34,001 bases of DNA from an uncultured Alphaproteobacteria bacterium (lineage in GTDB: Bacteria; Pseudomonadota; Alphaproteobacteria; Rickettsiales; UBA1997), in the NCBI GenBank assembly GCA_903937405.1, contig CAIZZE010000052.1, positions 1 through 34,001 on the forward strand. Direction: 5' to 3'. Of the stretch, positions 1-8,062 are shown piece by piece (the first letter of the stretch is position 1; every line of letters starts with the position of its first letter). The notes beneath the pieces are model-generated. The model worked only from the letters and a program-made list of their open reading frames with translations. It was not told the DNA's origin and searched no databases. Position numbers and translations under genes: made by a program.

Positions 1-132
1 CAAGAAACATCAAAATTATTGCTAAATTGGGAAATAAAACTTAAATTTTTCGTAACTGAATTTTTTATTCAAAAATTCGGAATCAAAAAATCTCTGGGAT
101 CGAAATTTACTTGGGTAGATTTGGATTTTTAG
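1..132 (+). CDS. C-terminal end of an unidentified protein (partial)
   Basis: The first reading frame is open from the window edge for 43 codons and stops with TAG at 130-132. The encoded tail is rich in Lys, Phe and Leu and ends TWVDLDF. I do not recognise the family. The stop overlaps, on the opposite strand, the stop of the broken ORF at 129-344, so two gene ends meet tail to tail here. With only 43 residues it could be a chance open frame, although an AT-rich sequence would normally carry stops within this length. Confidence 0.4.
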   Translation, partial: QETSKLLLNWEIKLKFFVTEFFIQKFGIKKSLGSKFTWVDLDF

Positions 133-344
133 AGGTTCCCTGAATAAGTGTGGTCAATTTTATTGCTAAAACTGCGCTCCATTCGCACCATTTCAATTTC
201 AAGATCAGACTGGATTTTGTTTTTAACCAATTGCGTCAATTGAATGGTAAACCATGTCAGCATTAATGCAGCAATGATTAATGTTGCGACAAAAATTTAG
301 GCAATATTAAGTTTTATCTCAGATTTGGAAATATTTTTGACCAT
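129..344 (-). pseudogene. Interrupted small membrane protein ORF downstream of dapE
   Basis: On the minus strand an ATG at 344-342, six bases after the dapE stop, opens a frame that reads MVKNISKSEIKLNIA. It then meets an in-frame TAA at 299-297 and continues for another 55 codons to a TAA at 131-129. The part after the stop looks coding: a hydrophobic segment (IFVATLIIAALML) followed by a charged amphipathic stretch (KNKIQSDLEIEMVRMERS). This resembles the N-terminal membrane anchor and juxtamembrane helix of a sensor protein. It may be the remnant of a larger membrane signalling gene, a one-stop pseudogene, or a sequencing error. No obvious ATG/GTG/TTG follows immediately after the stop. 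Confidence 0.4.
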
Positions 345-350
345 GAATTT

Positions 351-1502
351 TTAAAAGCTTTTTAAGATTTCCAAATAAGTTTTTTGCAATTGTTCAATTT
401 CTCCAACTTCAGAAAATTCATCAATTCGATGTGCAGTTTTATTGATTAAACCAATTTCCACAACTTCGGCGTAATCCTTGATAAATCTGGCATCAGAAGT
501 TCCGCCCGTAGTGCTTAAAACTGGTTTTTTGCCGCAGATTTTCTGAACAGCATTTACTGTAATTTCAGCAAGTAAAGCTGGTTTGCTTAAAAAACTTTCG
601 CCGCTGGTTCTATGAATCAATTCATATTTTGCACCAAAGCCAACAGTTTTTTTGCAAGCATATTCAACAAGATCAATAATTGATTGCGAAGTATGTATAT
701 CGTTGAAACGCACGTTAAATGCGGCTCCAGCCTCGTTTGGAATTACATTTCCGCCGAGATTTTGTGAAGTTATTGAAGTGATTTCAAGATTGGTGGCATC
801 AAAAAATTTTGTGCCGTCATCGAATTTATGATCTTTCAAAATTTTCAAAAGATTTAGCAAAACTGTGATTGGATTTATCGCATTTTCTGGATAAGCAACG
901 TGACCTTGTTTGCCGATAATTTTTACTGTAAAACCAATAGATCCGCGTCTTCCAACTTTTATCATTTCGCCGAATTTTTCCGGATTTGTGGGCTCACCAA
1001 CTAAACAATGTGAAATTGTTTTGTTAGATTCTTTCATCCATTCCAGAACTTTTTTAGTTCCGTTTACACCGTCATTTTCTTCATCATTAGTGATTAAAAA
1101 ACCGATGCCAAAATCGGGTTTTTTATTTGTTGATAAAAATTCTTCAACTGCCGAAACAAAGCAGGCGATGGCGCATTTCATATCAGCAGCGCCGCGACCA
1201 AAAAGTTTTCCATCAATAATTTTTGCGGCGAATGGATCATGCGTCCAAGATTCTTTATTTCCTTCATTTACAACGTCGGTGTGGCCGGCGAAATATAAAG
1301 TTTTTTTCGAATTATTAGGGTTCAAAACCGCGTGCAGATTATTTACTTTGTAAGAATTGTCGCCGTCATATTCCAAAAAATCACAAGAAAATCCTAAGTT
1401 TTTTAAATAATCAGCGAGAAATTCAATAACTTGTAAATTCACGCCGCTGTAAGATGGAATTTGAATTAGTTTTTGCGAAAGAGTAATTGCGTCAAGTTTC
1501 AT
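351..1502 (-). CDS. dapE: Succinyl-diaminopimelate desuccinylase
   Basis: This Zn-dependent M20-family hydrolase releases succinate from N-succinyl-LL-2,6-diaminopimelate, giving LL-DAP for lysine and peptidoglycan in the cytoplasm. From the ATG at 1502 the product is 383 residues, normal for DapE. Visible motifs are AGHTDVV (metal ligand H74, D76), GRGAADMK (bridging D107), NDEEND (E141/E142, catalytic base and ligand), GEPT (E170) and a C-terminal HRIDE (H358). An upstream start at 1556 in the same frame would add 18 residues encoded partly by the palindromic repeat at 1541-1569, so I prefer 1502. No strong Shine-Dalgarno sequence is visible. The gene is divergent from serS, and no other dap gene is in the window. 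Confidence 0.95.
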   Translation of the reverse strand: MKLDAITLSQKLIQIPSYSGVNLQVIEFLADYLKNLGFSCDFLEYDGDNSYKVNNLHAVLNPNNSKKTLYFAGHTDVVNEGNKESWTHDPFAAKIIDGKLFGRGAADMKCAIACFVSAVEEFLSTNKKPDFGIGFLITNDEENDGVNGTKKVLEWMKESNKTISHCLVGEPTNPEKFGEMIKVGRRGSIGFTVKIIGKQGHVAYPENAINPITVLLNLLKILKDHKFDDGTKFFDATNLEITSITSQNLGGNVIPNEAGAAFNVRFNDIHTSQSIIDLVEYACKKTVGFGAKYELIHRTSGESFLSKPALLAEITVNAVQKICGKKPVLSTTGGTSDARFIKDYAEVVEIGLINKTAHRIDEFSEVGEIEQLQKTYLEILKSF

Positions 1503-1540
1503 CGTTGATATTTTTGGTTGAGCGGAAAGAATAATGTTCA

Positions 1541-1569
1541 ATAGATCCTGAAACAAGTTCAGGATGACG
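1541..1569 (-). repeat. Palindromic repeat, copy 1
   Basis: The core is CCTGAA-N5-TTCAGG, extendable to ATCCTGAA/TTCAGGAT, and it can fold as an 8-bp hairpin with a 5-nt loop. This copy is inverted relative to copies 2 and 3 in the same dapE-serS intergenic region. It underlies the spurious N-terminal extension of dapE. Confidence 0.8.
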
Positions 1570-1607
1570 ATGTGGAAAAGTTTGTGCTCAAACTAAACAC
1601 TAACTCT

Positions 1608-1630
1608 GTCATCCTGAACTTGTTTTATCT
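1608..1630 (+). repeat. Palindromic repeat, copy 2 (truncated)
   Basis: It begins GTCATCCTGAACTTGTTTT like the other copies but lacks the second arm (TTCAGGATC), ending TATCT. It is directly followed by copy 3 in the same orientation, suggesting tandem duplication with partial loss. Confidence 0.7.
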
Positions 1631-1658
1631 GTCATCCTGAACTTGTTTCAGGATCTAT
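1631..1658 (+). repeat. Palindromic repeat, copy 3
   Basis: A full copy, from GTCATCCTGAA through TTCAGGATCTAT. It is inverted relative to copy 1, about 60 bp away, so copies 1 and 3 could pair as a long stem. It lies just upstream of serS. Confidence 0.8.
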
Positions 1659-1701
1659 TAGTAGAAGTTTTATTTTTTCTCTCACTTAAATCAATCAAAC
1701 A

Positions 1702-2967
1702 ATGTTAGACATAAAATGGATCCGCGAAAATCCTGAAAAATTTGATGCGGCAATGATTGCCAGAAGCAATGAAATCAGAGCTTTCGAGCTTTTGAAATTT
1801 GATGAAGAAAAAAGAAAAAAAACTTTTTTGATTCAAGAATTGCAAGCCAAAAGAAATAAATTTGCTAAAGATATTGCTGAAATAAAAAAATCTGGCGGCG
1901 ACGCATCTTCGCTTTTAGAAGATTCAAAAAAAGTTAATGTTGAGTTAACCGCGGCTGAAAATGATTTTTCAATTGATGAAAAATTAAATGAAATTTTAGT
2001 GACACTTCCAAACATTCCGCACGAGTCAGTTCCGATTGGCTTTGACGAAAATGACAATGTTGAAATTGAAAAATTTGGCACTCCAAAAAAATTCTCTTTC
2101 ACTCCCAAAGCTCACGATGATTTAGGTGAAAATTTAAAAATGTTGGATTTTGATCAATCGGCTTTGATGTCGGGCGCTAGATTTTCAACCTTGTCGGGAG
2201 CCTTGGCGCGCATGGAACGGGCGCTTTCAAATTTTATGCTCGATGTGGCGCTGGAAAATAATTATACCGAAGTTTCGCCGCCAAATTTAGTAAAATCAGA
2301 AGCGATGCATTTTTCTGGTCAATTGCCAAAATTTTCTGAAGATGCTTTTTCAACAATTGATGGTTATTGGTTAATTCCAACTGCCGAAGTTTCTTTGGTA
2401 AATTTAGTTGCCAAAAAAACTTTAGCCGAAAGCGATTTACCAATCCGTTTCACCGCTTATACGCCGTGCTTTCGCCGCGAAGCCGGTTCTGCCGGAAAAG
2501 ATACCAAAGGTTTGATTCGTCAACATCAATTTAAAAAAGTAGAATTGGTTTCAATCACAACGCCTGAAAAATCTGAAGCCGAGCATGAAAGAATGACCAA
2601 TGTTTCTTGTGAAATTTTGCGTCGTTTAGAATTGCCATTTAGAAAAATTCTTTTGTGCAATGGCGACATGGGATTTTGCGCCCAAAAAACTTATGATTTA
2701 GAAGTTTGGTTGCCAAGCCAAGAAAAATATCGCGAAATTTCTAGCTGTTCCAATTGCGGCGATTTCCAGGCGCGACGCGGTTCGATAAAATATAAAAATA
2801 AAGACGGCAAAAATAATTTTGTACATACTTTAAACGGATCAGCTTTGGCGGTGGGCAGAACTTTGGTTGCAATTTTAGAAAATTACCAAAACGAAGATGG
2901 ATCGATTAATGTTCCGGAGGTTCTGGTTAATTACATGAATGGGGTTAAGAAAATTTCGTTAAATTAA
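1702..2967 (+). CDS. serS: Seryl-tRNA synthetase
   Basis: This class II aminoacyl-tRNA synthetase charges tRNA-Ser (and tRNA-Sec where present). At 421 residues it has the normal length. The N-terminus MLDIKWIRENPEKF is typical and leads into the charged antiparallel coiled coil that grips the long variable arm of the tRNA (about residues 30-100). Class II motif 2 is FRREAGSAGKDT (257-268) and motif 3 is GSALAVGRTL (379-388), with the ATP-binding Arg at 386. The serine-binding region reads ELVSIT after motif 2. The gene is monocistronic, and the inverted repeats at 1541-1658 occupy its upstream region. Confidence 0.97.
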   Translation: MLDIKWIRENPEKFDAAMIARSNEIRAFELLKFDEEKRKKTFLIQELQAKRNKFAKDIAEIKKSGGDASSLLEDSKKVNVELTAAENDFSIDEKLNEILVTLPNIPHESVPIGFDENDNVEIEKFGTPKKFSFTPKAHDDLGENLKMLDFDQSALMSGARFSTLSGALARMERALSNFMLDVALENNYTEVSPPNLVKSEAMHFSGQLPKFSEDAFSTIDGYWLIPTAEVSLVNLVAKKTLAESDLPIRFTAYTPCFRREAGSAGKDTKGLIRQHQFKKVELVSITTPEKSEAEHERMTNVSCEILRRLELPFRKILLCNGDMGFCAQKTYDLEVWLPSQEKYREISSCSNCGDFQARRGSIKYKNKDGKNNFVHTLNGSALAVGRTLVAILENYQNEDGSINVPEVLVNYMNGVKKISLN

Positions 2968-3084
2968 TTCGTAAATTCTAATTAAGATTATTTGAGATAA
3001 TATTTTCTTGCTAAATTGTATTTCGTTCATATTTTACGCCGCTCCCAAAAAAAATTTTTCCAAACTAAAACTTAAACAAAAAAA

Positions 3085-3354
3085 ATGGCTAATACCAAAT
3101 CAGCTCAGAAAGCACTTCGCGGCAGCGCAGCAAAGAAAGAAGTTAACAACTCTAGAAGAAACAGAATCAGAACTTTCGTTAGAAAAGTTGATGATGCTGT
3201 TAAAGCGGGTGACGAACCTAAAGCTCGTGAAGCCTTTAAAGCACTAGAGCCAGAAATCATGCGCGGTGTTACTAAAAAAGTTTATAAATTAAACACTGCT
3301 GCAAGAAAATTGAGCAGAATCGCCTCAGCAATTCGTAAAATAAACGCAAAATAA
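3085..3354 (+). CDS. rpsT: 30S ribosomal protein S20
   Basis: This small basic primary-binding protein contacts the 5' domain of 16S rRNA. At 89 residues with the start MANTKSAQKALR, the NSRRNRIRT motif and a C-terminal run of Lys/Arg helices, it is full length for the family. The ATG is preceded only by an A-rich stretch (AAACTTAAACAAAAAAA) and no clear Shine-Dalgarno sequence. The stop at 3352-3354 is one base before the secF start, implying co-transcription and possibly translational coupling. Confidence 0.96.
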   Translation: MANTKSAQKALRGSAAKKEVNNSRRNRIRTFVRKVDDAVKAGDEPKAREAFKALEPEIMRGVTKKVYKLNTAARKLSRIASAIRKINAK

Positions 3355-3355
3355 T

Positions 3356-4267
3356 TTGAAAATTATTTCATCTTTTCGTTCCTCATTGAGCCACACCAAT
3401 ATTGACTTCATGAAGGTGCATAAACTGGCATTATTAATGTCGGTTATTTGCATTATTGGGTCGTTGGCTTTAGTGTTCGTTAAGGGATTAAATTTCGGAA
3501 TTGATTTTGCCGGTGGTATTTTAATCGAAGCCAGAATGGCTGAGAATGTTGATGTAGCAAAGGTTCGCGAACTCATCACTTCGCAAATCAAAGATGTTCA
3601 AATTCAAAATGTAGATCAAAAAGATTTACTTATCCGCGTTGCCAAAGCCGATGAAGAGCAATCGGTTATCGTTAAAAAAATTCAGGAAATCTTAAATCAA
3701 AATTTTACCAATGTTGAATATCGTAAAATTGATTATGTTGGCCCACAAGTTGGCGCAGAATTAATCTGGAAAGGTTTTTTGGCGCTGATTATGTCTTTCG
3801 CTTTCATCATGATTTATATTTGGATCAGATTTGATTGGCAATTTGGTATTGGCGGGATTTTTGCCTTAATTCATGACGCAGTTTTAACTTTAGGTTTTTA
3901 CTCTTTAAGTGGCTTGGAATTTAACCTAACTTCAATCGCCGCAATCCTTACAGTTATTGGCTATTCCATTAATGATTCGGTGGTGATTTATGACCGCATC
4001 CGCGAAAATTTGCGCCGTTATAAAAAAATGAATTTAGCTGATCTGATTAATTCCAGCACTAATTCAACTTTAAGCAGAACAGTTTTAACTTCAGGCGTAA
4101 CTTTATTTTCTCTTTTAGCTTTGATGCTATTTGGCGGCGAAGCTTTATATAGTTTCAGCACCGCAACTTTTGTTGGGATTGTGATTGGAACTTATTCTTC
4201 AATTTATATTTCGGCTCCAATTTTGATTTATCTCGATCCACGCAAAAAAGAAGAAAAGAAAAAGTAA
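3356..4267 (+). CDS. secF: Protein translocase subunit SecF
   Basis: SecF is an RND-type subunit of the Sec translocon accessory complex that uses proton-motive force to pull preproteins across the inner membrane. The ORF starts with TTG one base after rpsT. An ATG lies 18 codons in, but the preceding residues (NIDFM) match the usual SecF N-terminus, so TTG is preferred. Visible features are the first membrane helix at about 23-43, the conserved NFGIDFAGG (46-54), a periplasmic P1 domain, then five helices with GYSINDSVVIYDRIRENL (about 202-219), the family hallmark. Length is 303 residues. SecD is not adjacent and must be encoded elsewhere. Confidence 0.94.
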   Translation: MKIISSFRSSLSHTNIDFMKVHKLALLMSVICIIGSLALVFVKGLNFGIDFAGGILIEARMAENVDVAKVRELITSQIKDVQIQNVDQKDLLIRVAKADEEQSVIVKKIQEILNQNFTNVEYRKIDYVGPQVGAELIWKGFLALIMSFAFIMIYIWIRFDWQFGIGGIFALIHDAVLTLGFYSLSGLEFNLTSIAAILTVIGYSINDSVVIYDRIRENLRRYKKMNLADLINSSTNSTLSRTVLTSGVTLFSLLALMLFGGEALYSFSTATFVGIVIGTYSSIYISAPILIYLDPRKKEEKKK

Positions 4268-4288
4268 TATTCGCAGTAATAATATTAC
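4264..4288 (+). terminator. AT-rich hairpin at the secF 3' end
   Basis: GTAATATT (4264-4271) and AATATTAC (4281-4288) form a perfect 8-bp inverted repeat with a 9-nt loop, and the stem covers the secF stop codon. There is no strong T-run after it, so it may be a 3'-end stabilising structure rather than an intrinsic terminator. Confidence 0.35.
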
Positions 4289-4322
4289 GAGAAAAAGCTC
4301 TGCAAGAAACCTCATTATTTTG

Positions 4323-4350
4323 TTAGATTCTGAAACAAGTTCAGGATGAC
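4323..4350 (-). repeat. Palindromic repeat, copy 4 (diverged)
   Basis: It reads TTAGATTCTGAAACAAGTTC then AGGATGAC, with one substitution in the first arm (ATTCTGAA for ATCCTGAA). It is a solitary copy in the 296-bp gap between secF and the following unknown gene. I saw nothing else in that gap. Confidence 0.7.
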
Positions 4351-4563
4351 GGTGTTGGAAAATTTATTATCAAAACTAAATCACTAATTTCGTAATCATA
4401 AGTTCTTAGTTTCTAAAAAAAATTCCCCAAGAAAAGAGACTTAAATTTTAATATTTTTACAACCTGAAGTAGAACCATCTTGACTTCTGAAGTTAGTTCA
4501 TTTTATTTTCCTCTTTCTTTGAAGACGGGCTTCAAACCACATTATAAATACTTAGGATAAATC

Positions 4564-4896
4564 TTGAAACCATCATTTCATACTCTAGCAAAAACAGTAA
4601 TGAAAGTTTCGACCTCTAAGATCACCAAAGATGTTGCGAGGCGTACTATTTCTACAATGCATCAGCGTGTAACGGAAAAATATCATGCGCCTATATTGCC
4701 AGGTACTTCAGTAACCGATATTCAAAAATTGGCAATGAAGTTAGCGGGAAAATCTTCGGAAGAAAATATTTCAATTAAGCCACAATCCGAACATCATTTA
4801 ACGAAGCATCATTTAGAAAATCATCAAACTCGTGCGATGTGGACCAGAGCGACGAATAAGGGTGGTGGTAGCGGCCCAGCTTGGCGCGGATATTAA
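4564..4896 (+). CDS. Hypothetical small basic protein
   Basis: This 110-residue ORF starts at TTG (4564); an ATG 12 codons downstream (4600) is an alternative. I do not recognise the family. The middle is rich in Lys, His and Glu (SEHHLTKHHLENHQTRAMW), and the C-terminus is a flexible glycine tail, KGGGSGPAWRGY. There is no signal peptide or membrane segment. Its stop (4894-4896) directly abuts the stop of the SH3 gene on the other strand, with no spacer. Absence of stops over 330 bases and a non-random composition suggest a real gene, perhaps lineage-specific, but no function can be assigned. Confidence 0.5.
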   Translation: MKPSFHTLAKTVMKVSTSKITKDVARRTISTMHQRVTEKYHAPILPGTSVTDIQKLAMKLAGKSSEENISIKPQSEHHLTKHHLENHQTRAMWTRATNKGGGSGPAWRGY

Positions 4897-5373
4897 TTAA
4901 TTAGCTTCATCAGTTCCAAATAAATCAACTTTTAATACCCAGCCTTTTTTGCCATTGATCTTAATGCCACACCAATCTTCCAGACATTTTAAATAATCAC
5001 CAATCACGTTATTTTCCAAACGATAAATAATCCGTGATTTCTCACTATCTTTGCCATGCATGTTGACAAAGCTTTTAGTGGTGCGAACCATCAAGGTTCT
5101 TTTTTTGGTGAGTAAGCTTTGCGTAACCCAACCGGTTTGACCTTCATAATCTTCAATTTCATTCCAATTATCATATTCGCTAATCACTCGAACCGGTAAA
5201 CCGCGCAATTTGAAGGTGAATTTTATTGGATAATTTTGACCAGGACCAGAGCGCACATTGGTTTCGTTGGAACGTAGTGAGGCAAAATAATTTACTTCGC
5301 TAATGGCGCGCGAGGCATAAGCGGGAAGGGTGAAAAAAAATAATGCTAAAACGGTTACTAAAAATTTTTTCAT
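4897..5373 (-). CDS. Secreted bacterial SH3-domain protein
   Basis: The protein has 158 residues. The N-terminus MKKFLVTVLALFFFTLPAYA is a clear signal peptide, with cleavage likely after AYA. Two SH3-like repeats of the kind described for periplasmic SH3_4/DUF1058 proteins follow. The first, about 27-90, contains NVRSGPGQNYPIKF and GQTGWVTQSLL. The second, about 92-153, contains VNMHGKDSEKSRIIYRLENN and GKKGWVLK. Such domains usually bind peptidoglycan or envelope proteins. The start codon overlaps the glmU stop (ATGA, 5370-5373), so the gene is translationally coupled to a peptidoglycan-precursor enzyme, consistent with a cell-wall role. The specific function is unknown. Confidence 0.85.
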   Translation of the reverse strand: MKKFLVTVLALFFFTLPAYASRAISEVNYFASLRSNETNVRSGPGQNYPIKFTFKLRGLPVRVISEYDNWNEIEDYEGQTGWVTQSLLTKKRTLMVRTTKSFVNMHGKDSEKSRIIYRLENNVIGDYLKCLEDWCGIKINGKKGWVLKVDLFGTDEAN

Positions 5374-6719
5374 TTTTTCATTTTTGATTTTGCCTCGTGA
5401 AATTTCTTTCCGCCTTCAGGTAAATTTATTTGTTTGCTGCGCGAAACCGCCAAATCATCTGCTGCAACATTTTTGGTAATCACGCTTCCTGCACCAACAA
5501 CAGCGCCATCGGCGATTTCAACAGGTGCTACCAAAGCTGAATTTGATCCGATAAAAACATTTCTACCGACGGTAGTTTTGGATTTATTGTAACCATCATA
5601 ATTACAAGTGATTGTGCCTGCGCCAATATTGCTTTCTTCGCCAATTTCAGAATCACCAATATAACTTAAATGATTAATTTTAGCGCCCTTTTTTATTTGG
5701 GATTTTTTGATTTCAACAAAATTTCCAACCCGCACATTTTCACCAATTTCTGTTTCAGGACGAATTCTGGCAAAAGGCCCAACAACTGCGCCAGATAAGA
5801 TTTTAGCGCCTTCAATGTGAGAAAAAGATTTAATCTCAACATTTTTTTCAATTGCAACTTTTGGTCCAAAAAAAACTTGCGGATGAATCACAACATCTTG
5901 GGCAATTTTAGTGTCGAAAGAAAAATAAACTGAAGATGGATCAAGCAGCGTTACGCCTAAATCCATCATTTTTCTTCTTAATTGTTGTTGTTTTATTTCT
6001 TCAATTTTTGCCAGTTCAAAACGCGAATTTACACCTAAAACTTCTTCAAGTTTGGTTTTTAAAAAAGTGCGTTTCAATCCCAATTCGCCTGCAATTTCAA
6101 CTATGTCAGTTAAATAAAATTCTTGAACAGCATTTTCATTTTTAACTTTAGCTAAAAGATTTTTAAGCTGTGTGCCAGCAACTCCCATAACGCCGGAATT
6201 GCAAAGAGCGATTTTTTTTTCTTCAGCAGTGGCATCTTTAAACTCAACGATTTTTTCTAAATGCCCGTTTTCATCAACAACCAAGCGACCATAAGAATTT
6301 TCTTCTTCATCATCAAAACCTAAAACACACAAAGAAAAATCATCGAGTTTTTTTGACATTTTTTCTAAAGTGGCGTGAGTTGTAAGCGGCGTGTCGCCGT
6401 AAAGAATTAAAGTTTTTTCACCTAAATCGGAAATATTTTCTAAAGCCGTTGAAACCGCGTGAGCTGTGCCTTTGCGCTCTTTTTGTAAAGCGAATGAAAT
6501 TTTTATTTCGGGATGATTTTTAAGAATTTTTTCTTGCGAATTTTGCATCTCTTGCGAAACCACAATCGTAATATTTTTTGGATTCAGGCTTTTAGCTTCA
6601 TCAATCACCAAATTTAACATTTCACGATTCGCCACTTTATGCATTACTTTCGGCAAATCCGATTTCATACGACTGCCTTTGCCAGCAGCAAGGATAATGA
6701 TTGAGAGGTTGTTGGTCAT
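5370..6719 (-). CDS. glmU: Bifunctional N-acetylglucosamine-1-phosphate uridyltransferase / glucosamine-1-phosphate acetyltransferase
   Basis: GlmU makes UDP-GlcNAc, the precursor of peptidoglycan and lipid A, in the cytoplasm. The 449-residue length is normal. The N-terminal nucleotidyltransferase shows IILAAGKGSRMKSDLPKVMH (8-27), QKERKGTAHAV (UTP site) and YGDTPL (107-112, metal Asp109). The C-terminal left-handed beta-helix (from about 255) shows hexapeptide repeats and GAKINHLSYIGD, with the catalytic His, then NYDGYNKSKT and IGSNSALVAPV for acetyl-CoA binding. A long intergenic leader separates it from ilvC, so it probably has its own promoter. It overlaps the SH3 gene by 4 bp. Confidence 0.96.
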   Translation of the reverse strand: MTNNLSIIILAAGKGSRMKSDLPKVMHKVANREMLNLVIDEAKSLNPKNITIVVSQEMQNSQEKILKNHPEIKISFALQKERKGTAHAVSTALENISDLGEKTLILYGDTPLTTHATLEKMSKKLDDFSLCVLGFDDEEENSYGRLVVDENGHLEKIVEFKDATAEEKKIALCNSGVMGVAGTQLKNLLAKVKNENAVQEFYLTDIVEIAGELGLKRTFLKTKLEEVLGVNSRFELAKIEEIKQQQLRRKMMDLGVTLLDPSSVYFSFDTKIAQDVVIHPQVFFGPKVAIEKNVEIKSFSHIEGAKILSGAVVGPFARIRPETEIGENVRVGNFVEIKKSQIKKGAKINHLSYIGDSEIGEESNIGAGTITCNYDGYNKSKTTVGRNVFIGSNSALVAPVEIADGAVVGAGSVITKNVAADDLAVSRSKQINLPEGGKKFHEAKSKMKK

Positions 6720-6845
6720 AGAGAATTCATAATAAAAATTATTTTTGGTAATTTTTAAGATAGGTCAAAGTCAAAGAAAAGAAGTTAGATTAATTTTTAA
6801 TTTTTCTATCTCGAAATGATCTTGAGGTGGGAAAGGAGTAAGGTT

Positions 6846-6871
6846 CCCGAGTCTGTAAAAACAGACTCGGG
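6846..6871 (-). terminator. Strong hairpin between ilvC and glmU
   Basis: CCCGAGTCTGT (6846-6856) and ACAGACTCGGG (6861-6871) form an 11-bp perfect stem with a 4-nt loop, 8 bases beyond the ilvC stop. The T-rich tract (ATTTTATTT) follows the stem on the plus strand. In the ilvC direction the bases after the stem are AACCTT, which is a poor U-tract. It probably still defines the ilvC 3' end, but its orientation fits a plus-strand intrinsic terminator better. Confidence 0.6.
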
Positions 6872-6878
6872 ATTTTAT

Positions 6879-7910
<1,032 letters not shown>

Positions 7911-7982
7911 TCAATTATTAAAAAATAGGAGAGGGACGGGCAAAATATTAAGATTAATGAACTTGTCAACGTGTGAAATTTT

Positions 7983-8050
7983 TAGGTCGTCGAGCAAAGC
8001 ACGAAGTGCGTCGTCGAGACGCTAGCTCGATGATCAGGCTAGCGTCTCGA
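7983..8050 (-). repeat. GC-rich composite stem-loop after the SulP-CA gene
   Basis: TCGAGACGCTAGC (8014-8026) and GCTAGCGTCTCGA (8038-8050) form a perfect 13-bp stem with an 11-nt loop. Next to it, at about 7985-8012, GCAC-GAA-GTGC and flanking GTCGAG/CGTCGTCGAG form a second smaller hairpin. It is markedly more GC-rich than its surroundings. It begins 13 bases after the stop of the minus-strand SulP-CA gene and precedes a short T-containing stretch, so it may act as a terminator, or it may be a small mobile repeat inserted there. Confidence 0.6.
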
Positions 8051-8062
8051 AGACTTCTTTAT

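Noticed and set aside
910-1353. 147-codon plus-strand frame within dapE
   Set aside because: Antisense shadow of dapE, whose catalytic motifs are all intact.
1503-1556. Upstream start giving dapE 18 extra residues
   Set aside because: The extension is encoded partly by the palindromic repeat, and 383 residues from 1502 match the family length.
1541-1658. Clustered inverted repeats considered as an insertion-sequence remnant
   Set aside because: No transposase fragment or target duplication was visible; the same element recurs as short palindromes elsewhere.
3008-3247. ORF overlapping the rpsT start in another frame
   Set aside because: It overlaps the certain rpsT gene and has only a Lys-rich, featureless composition.
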